Assembly (NCBI GenBank): GCA_037384225.1
Contig: JARROD010000351.1
Span: 1 to 10,669 of the forward strand
Length of the DNA stretch: 10,669 bases
Direction of reading: 5' to 3'
Source: JARROD01 sp037384225
GTDB lineage: Bacteria; Pseudomonadota; Gammaproteobacteria; Pseudomonadales; Cellvibrionaceae
A model generated the notes under the pieces. The model saw nothing but the letters and a program-made list of their open reading frames with translations. It made no database searches and had not been told where the DNA came from. Both the position numbers and the translations under genes were made by a program. Of the stretch, positions 6,676 to 10,669 are shown one piece after another (position 1 is the first letter of the stretch; each line of letters begins with the position of its first letter).

Positions 6676-8142
6676 ATGATCTACATTATTGTAACCATTG
6701 CCTATCTTGTTTTTTTAACAGGTATCATCGCTTATAAAAGCCGCACAGTAAAAACCCAGGAGGACTTTGTGGTGGCAGGAAGGGGCGTGCCAGTATATTT
6801 GCTGGTGGGCACCCTGATCTGTACCTGGATTGGTTCCGGTAGTTTGTTTGGAACGGCGGGTTTAACCTTTAGATCCGGCTTTTCCGAAATATGGTTTTCA
6901 ATGGGGGCCTGGATTGGTATCGCCGTCATATACTTGATAGCCGCCCGTGTTCGCAGTATCTCCAAATATACGCTTACCGACCTGCTGGAGACGAGGTACA
7001 ACAAAACCGCAAGAATATTGGGCACCATCACTATTATTGTGGCCTACCTTGTCATAGCCGGGTATCAATTCAAGGGCGGAGGCAGATTTATCAGTATCCT
7101 CACCGAGGGAGCCATAAGCCCAGACACCGGAACCCTTATCACATGTGCCCTCATCATAGCTTTCACAGCCGTGGCTGGCATGGTCTCCATTGTCAGCATC
7201 GATATTTTTAACGGTATTATAATGACCGTGGCGGTCGTCCTCGCCTTACCTCTGGCGATAAGCAGTCACGGGGGTTGGGGGCAAGTCGTAAACACCATAC
7301 AGCAGACCAACCCCGACTATTTGTCATTGACAGAGGGCCATAGCTTTAGCTGGGCCCTGGGCGTAATGCTCCCTACCCTGCTGCTGTTATTAAGTGAAAG
7401 CAGCATTTACCAAAAATTTTCATCGGCCAAGGACGCACAATCGGCTAAAAAAGCGGTTATAGGCATGCTTACCGGCGTGGTGATAATCGAAGTGCTGATG
7501 TGTACACTGGCCGTCGTGGGCTATGCTATTTACGCTCACGACCAACGATTCTTTTTGAGCGACGGATCCATTAATCGCACCATGTCCGAAGAAATCATCC
7601 TCCGCATTGGTTACGAGCAATTGCCAGCCTATGCAGGTTCTCTCATATTCGCCGCCGGTGTGGCGATTATTCTCTCTACCGGCAATACCTTTCTAATGGT
7701 TGCTTCAACCAATGTTACACGCGACCTGTTGCAGGGCCTATTTGGAAAAATTGTCGAGGAAAAGTTCATTCTGATCCAGAGAATATCAATAGTGGTGCTC
7801 GGGGTGTTGGGCTATGCTCTGGTATCGCAGTTCACCACTATTCTGGAAATGGCCTTTATATCTTATACCATGATCGGCGCCGCCATCGCCCCCGTGCTCA
7901 TGGCAGCCTTCTTCTGGAAACGCGTCACACCCGCCGGCGGGGTGACCGCCATTATAGTGGGTATGATGGTGCCTGTTATCAACAAGGTTTTGGAGTCTCT
8001 TGAGGTCAGCTTTTGGATATTCCCCATGGATACAGACTACATATCCATACCTTCTCTGGCTGCCTCATCCGCCTTATTGATATTGGTAAGCTTAATGACC
8101 AAACCTTCTGAAGAAAGCAAGTGGAAGCCTTTTTTTGAGTAG
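6676..8142 (+). CDS. Sodium:solute symporter (SSS/SLC5 family)
   Basis: This 488-residue inner-membrane protein has the length and repeated hydrophobic segments (about 13) of the SSS family, which imports sugars, sialic acid, amino acids or other solutes with Na+. Family marks are FVVAGRGVP (31-39) after helix 1, TWIGSGSLFG (50-59), TDLLETRY (101-108) and YQFKGGGRF (130-138). LSTGNTFLMVASTNVTRDL (333-351) corresponds to the Na2-site helix with its Ser/Thr residues, and FFWKRVTPAGG (412-422) follows. The substrate cannot be read from sequence. The converging esterase gene and LacI-like operators favour a sugar or oligosaccharide product of plant-polysaccharide breakdown. An in-frame stop just upstream makes the ATG at 6676 the first possible Met; AGAGGAG lies about 13 nt before it, which is a long spacing. 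The gene is intact, in contrast to its neighbours. Confidence 0.9.
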   Translation: MIYIIVTIAYLVFLTGIIAYKSRTVKTQEDFVVAGRGVPVYLLVGTLICTWIGSGSLFGTAGLTFRSGFSEIWFSMGAWIGIAVIYLIAARVRSISKYTLTDLLETRYNKTARILGTITIIVAYLVIAGYQFKGGGRFISILTEGAISPDTGTLITCALIIAFTAVAGMVSIVSIDIFNGIIMTVAVVLALPLAISSHGGWGQVVNTIQQTNPDYLSLTEGHSFSWALGVMLPTLLLLLSESSIYQKFSSAKDAQSAKKAVIGMLTGVVIIEVLMCTLAVVGYAIYAHDQRFFLSDGSINRTMSEEIILRIGYEQLPAYAGSLIFAAGVAIILSTGNTFLMVASTNVTRDLLQGLFGKIVEEKFILIQRISIVVLGVLGYALVSQFTTILEMAFISYTMIGAAIAPVLMAAFFWKRVTPAGGVTAIIVGMMVPVINKVLESLEVSFWIFPMDTDYISIPSLAASSALLILVSLMTKPSEESKWKPFFE

Positions 8143-8149
8143 CTGCTTC

Positions 8150-8180
8150 TATACCCAAAGCGTTTGAGCTTTTAGGTATA
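8150..8180 (+). repeat. Repeat family V, copy 2
   Basis: This is the same element as at 5011-5040, with core ACCCAAAGCGTTTGAG and ends TATACC/GGTATA. It carries one extra T and an A-to-C change in the loop side. It begins 8 nt after the symporter stop and is followed 7 nt later by repeat family U, so the two families sit side by side in the space between the converging genes. Confidence 0.85.
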
Positions 8181-8187
8181 AAAGCTT

Positions 8188-8242
8188 CTGAGCTCGAAAA
8201 ATTATGCAACGATGGGGTAAACCCTATCGTTGCATAAATTTT
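8188..8242. repeat. Palindromic repeat family U, locus 3 (head-to-head pair)
   Basis: Arms 8197-8218 and 8221-8242 pair at 20 of 22 positions around AA. The arm is ACCCTATCGTTGCATAAATTTT. The units are joined at the opposite end from loci 1 and 2: here the ATCGTTG ends face each other, while there the CGAGTTC ends do. The left unit continues outward as CTGAGCTCG, the same tail as at 2863. The right end overlaps the stop codon of the leftward esterase gene. Lying between convergent genes with A-rich and T-rich flanks, the hairpin could act as a two-way terminator. Confidence 0.8.
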
Positions 8243-10057
8243 ATAAATTTGCAGAAAAGGGCTCTGCCGGTAGTCCATCTGCATCGGCAAGATTGGCTTT
8301 CTCGGGGTTGTCGTCCCACGCGTATCGAATGACCGCGTTGCTGCGAATCAACGCCGACTTGATAACCACCGAGTTGCCCGCTAATTCTCCATCCACCGGA
8401 TAAAAAATGCCATCGGGGCCCGATATCTCCAGGCTTTTCACTTTATCATCGCCATCAACCGTTCGCAGCCTGGAAAGTGTCGAAAAGCCCAGGATAAGTT
8501 TTCCTTGTTTTACCTTGTGAGAGGTTAATACCGGCCCGCGAAAGCTACATCAAGCGTAATCGCCTGCCCAGTATTGGGAAGTGCCAGCGCCGCGGTTTGC
8601 GATGCCCGCAATATAGCCCAGGGGCTGGCAGTTTCTGTATCATTGCCGGAATTGAAACTCGCCAGTTGTACCCAGTAAAAAGGCAGTTCAGGATTGCGCC
8701 AGTGCGCCCGCCAATCATTGATTAAGGATTGAAACTGCTGTTTATACCGCGTGGCCCGCGCCGCCGTTTCTGCATTGGATTCCCCCTGGTACCACAACAC
8801 ACCTTTAACAGGAATTTTAAAAAGCGGATGCAACATTTTATTGTAGAGCGCTGTCTCGACGTAATTCATTTCGCCCTCGGGCGATATAACCACCTTTTCC
8901 GCTTTGAATTTCCACTCACCCGCCAGGGAGCGGCGCGCACCCTCTTTTGTTTGCAGATAAAGTAATTGCTCGCCGGAATAAATGCCACCACCGCCACCGG
9001 TATCTTCCACACGGATGGCAATTTGATTTTTTCCCTTGTGTAAATAGTCAGCTGGCGCACGGTATTGCCTGATTTTATCGTGGGCCCGGGTTTCGCCGAT
9101 TTTTTTGCCATTGAGCCAACTGGTATCATTGTCGTCTATTCGGCCCAACCCCAATATCAGGTCACTTTTCACCTGCTCGGCATTCAAATAAAAACTTTTG
9201 CGATACCAAATGACGCCGTCGACACCATTATAAGTCTGCTTTTCCCAGAGCAAGGGGGCATACAAAGGCAGCCAGTCACTCTCGTCGATATCCTCACCGC
9301 TCCAGTCAGCATTAACAACCCGGGTATCCGCCAGTTCCCTGACCACAGCACCGGGCCAGCGTGCAAAGGTGCGACTAATCTTTTCAGCGCGCATGCCAGC
9401 GTCGGCAACAACCCTGGCAATGGATTTGGCGGTATCCGACTGGGATTTGTTGAGCGCGCCTGAGCTCATCCAGGATTCGATGGTACTGCCGCCCCAGGAG
9501 GTATTGATCAAGCCGATGGGTATATTCGTTTCCGCTTGAACTTTTTTTGCAAAGTAATAGCCCACACCCGTAAAATTACCCACAAATTGGGAAGTGGCGG
9601 GATGCCAACTCCCCCCCGCCAGCTCATCGGCTGGCGTGGCCGACCAACTGAGTGGGACCTTAAATTGTCTTATGTGAACATTTTTCGCAGCCTGAATTTC
9701 TTTTTCAGCACCACGGGTATTGACTAATTCCCATTCCATATTGGATTGGCCCGAGCAGACCCAGACATCACCCAGCCAGATATCCCTGACGACAACGGAG
9801 TGGTCGCCACTGGAGACAGTCAGCCGAAATGGCCCTCCCGCGTCACGCGCACTGAATTGCGTATGCCAGTTGCCATCGCTGTCACTTCGAACTATCAGTT
9901 GGCGACCGGCCGCGGCCTTGCCCCATACCGGTACGGTTTCATTGCGTTGCAAGACGGCTCCATCCGAAAAAAGAAACGGCAACTCTACAGTCGCAAATAC
10001 CTCACTCATCATGAATGTAGACAGCAGGAACACAACGGGCAAAAGCTTGACGTTCAT
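8241..10057 (-). pseudogene. Sialate O-acetylesterase-type (SASA) esterase, internal deletion and frameshift
   Basis: The leftward gene starts at ATG 10057, with AAAGGA 12 nt upstream and a signal peptide MNVKLLPVVFLLSTFMMSEV then FA/TVELP. It encodes an SGNH-type carbohydrate esterase of the SASA/DUF303 family. Motifs numbered from this start: VCSGQSNMEW (100-109, nucleophile Ser105), NTSWGGSTIESW, WYRKSF in an inserted beta-sandwich, and VLWYQGESNAE. After TGQAITLDV the frame reads AFAGRY and stops at 8525. In the next frame the protein resumes as FRGPVLTSHKVKQGKLI and runs on through KSLEISGPDGIFYPVD and IRYAWDDNPEKANL to the stop at 8241. Between these two parts, family members carry about 30-40 residues with the catalytic Asp-x-x-His (typically DIHP). 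They are absent here, so both the frame and the catalytic dyad are lost. The N-terminal sandwich also looks short near residues 51-60 (GRQLIVRSDSDGNW). The family removes O-acetyl groups from sialic acids or plant sugars such as xylan. Confidence 0.8.
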
Positions 10058-10106
10058 AGGTGATTCACGTCCTTTGTAATGGGGCCCTGTACATCGTTTC
10101 GTCCAC

Positions 10107-10129
10107 CAGAGGAGCCAATCGATCCTCTG
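10107..10129 (-). promoter_or_regulatory. Leader hairpin upstream of the esterase gene
   Basis: CAGAGGA (10107-10113) and TCCTCTG (10123-10129) form a perfect 7-bp stem with a 9-nt loop, 50 nt upstream of the esterase start codon on the minus strand. It would lie in the mRNA leader. No T-run follows, so it is probably not a terminator. Confidence 0.35.
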
Positions 10130-10188
10130 ACCTAACACTTGGCTAAACAATGAACGAAGCCTGTAATGATTATTATCTAATTACAACA

Positions 10189-10207
10189 TCAGCTCATCAG
10201 CTCATCT
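10189..10207. repeat. 8-bp tandem repeat
   Basis: ATCAGCTCATCAGCTCATC is two full copies of an 8-bp unit plus three bases. It lies between the esterase start and the LacI-like palindromes, probably near the promoter. No function is assigned. Confidence 0.5.
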
Positions 10208-10261
10208 GGCGTCATACTTTTCGAGATTGATTAGCGCGACAAAAAACAACCCCCTCCACCG

Positions 10262-10300
10262 CCGATAGCGCTGATAACCCAACGAATGATAGCGCTATCA
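10262..10300 (-). promoter_or_regulatory. Two LacI-family-type operator palindromes
   Basis: TGATAGCGCTATCA at 10287-10300 is a perfect 14-bp palindrome with the central AGCGCT seen in many LacI-family operators. It resembles the xyl-box type (TGGTAGCGCTAACA) described for xylan-utilisation genes in Xanthomonas. A second, imperfect site, CCGATAGCGCTGAT, lies at 10262-10275, with centres 24 bp apart. They stand about 230 nt upstream of the leftward esterase start, so they probably control that transcription unit. The regulator is not in this window, and the sugar signal is unknown. Confidence 0.6.
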
Positions 10301-10343
10301 ATCCACTGAGCGCAAGCGAGCTCCTCGCAGTTTTGGCTCCCCT

Positions 10344-10511
10344 TTACCGCAACGTCGCATTATCGAAAAGGCAGCGGGTAAGCTCATTTGCAAACGTCTT
10401 TTTGTTATTTTCACAGGCCAGAGAAATAACATGTTCACCCGCATCCAGATTCAAGCGCAAATTGAAATTTCGAAAACCAGTGTTTTTAGTAAATATGACT
10501 AGCCGGTACAC
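10344..10511 (-). pseudogene. C-terminal coding remnant, family unknown
   Basis: The minus strand encodes 55 protein-like residues: VYRLVIFTKNTGFRNFNL, then RLNLDAGEHVISLACENNKK, then TFANELTRCLFDNATLR and a stop at 10346-10344. The alternating hydrophobic pattern (LVIF, NLRLNL, HVISLAC) suggests a beta-sandwich tail. Its upstream end meets repeat V copy 3, inside which the frame is closed. No start with a ribosome binding site is visible, so this is probably the end of a gene cut off upstream, perhaps by the repeat. It lies upstream of the esterase in the same direction and may have belonged to the same locus. I do not recognise the family. Confidence 0.45.
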
Positions 10512-10540
10512 TATACCCAAAGCGTTTGAGATTTAGGTGT
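10512..10540 (+). repeat. Repeat family V, copy 3
   Basis: This matches 5011-5040 for 27 of its first 28 bases or better; only the end (GGTGT instead of GGTATA) has drifted. The core ACCCAAAGCGTTTGAG is unchanged. It borders the coding remnant at 10344-10511 and supplies that frame's upstream stop. Confidence 0.85.
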
Positions 10541-10669
10541 GCGGAGTGCATCAATTTTTGTTCCCCCTTCTTTTAATAGCAGGGGGCGCGACGACGCTGC
10601 ATGGCAGGCCCCATGTGAGGGCGCTAGCGCCGCGAATGCCTGGAGCGGCTGGACGGAGCAACGCGGCCA
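10541..10669. other. GC-rich end of window without a gene
   Basis: No gene is supported. Seen here are a small stem of CCCCCT (10563-10568) with AGGGGG (10581-10586) and a perfect 12-bp palindrome, GGCGCTAGCGCC, at 10620-10631. The GC content rises sharply compared with the region to the left, so this may be the start of another dispersed element that continues past the window. Confidence 0.4.

Noticed and set aside
10058..10150. Start of the esterase at the upstream ATG (10150)
   Set aside because: The extra 31 residues lack family support and would bury the signal peptide. The ATG at 10057 has AAAGGA upstream and begins a normal signal sequence.
10333..10536. A 67-codon plus-strand frame
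   Set aside because: It is antisense to the leftward coding remnant, runs into repeat V, and its residues look less protein-like than those of the other strand.
1..10669. CRISPR array, tRNA, rRNA or riboswitch
   Set aside because: No regularly spaced direct repeats, no cloverleaf with a TTCGANTC-type T arm, and no recognisable riboswitch core was seen. Repeats U and V are too far apart for a CRISPR array.

Overview
The window looks like a draft-assembly piece (49 N at 5139-5187) of a Gram-negative, polysaccharide-degrading gammaproteobacterium. The relic of a GH5 cellulase, a sugar-type sodium symporter, a SASA-type carbohydrate esterase and LacI-like operator palindromes would suit a Cellvibrionaceae-like marine degrader, but that placement is inference. 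Coding density is low. Several genes are broken or reduced to fragments, and short palindromic repeats sit between them, so this looks like an accessory region under decay.

Layout. Bases 1-41 hold the first 13 codons of a leftward gene that leaves the window. Bases 42-1148 are AT-rich and carry no convincing gene, apart from a GC-rich island (about 530-810) built around an almost perfect 36-bp inverted repeat. At 1149-2773 (+) lies a formyltransferase-like domain fused to a GINT1_N/GH43-like beta-propeller, split by a one-base frameshift in an A run. A SAM methyltransferase follows (2979-3716, +), then a long hairpin, then an exported DUF1223 thioredoxin-like protein (3968-4810, +). After the gap comes a second formyltransferase lacking its N-terminus (5188-5951, +). 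Bases 5952-6675 hold only debris, including a recognisable leftward GH5 endoglucanase fragment. An intact SSS sodium:solute symporter (6676-8142, +) converges on a leftward sialate-O-acetylesterase-type gene (10057-8241). That esterase has lost its catalytic Asp/His segment and is frameshifted. Upstream of it are two LacI-type palindromes and a 55-codon coding remnant.

How the genes may work together. The formyltransferase/propeller fusion, the methyltransferase and the second formyltransferase could be remains of a surface-glycan or glycolipid modification locus. The symporter, esterase, LacI-like operators and GH5 relic suggest a plant-polysaccharide (perhaps xylan or cellulose) utilisation locus.

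The most unusual structural signal is two families of short dispersed palindromic repeats, three loci each, in the intergenic spaces. One of them occurs as inverted pairs in both possible arrangements, like REPINs or MITEs, and it overlaps the stop codon of the esterase gene.
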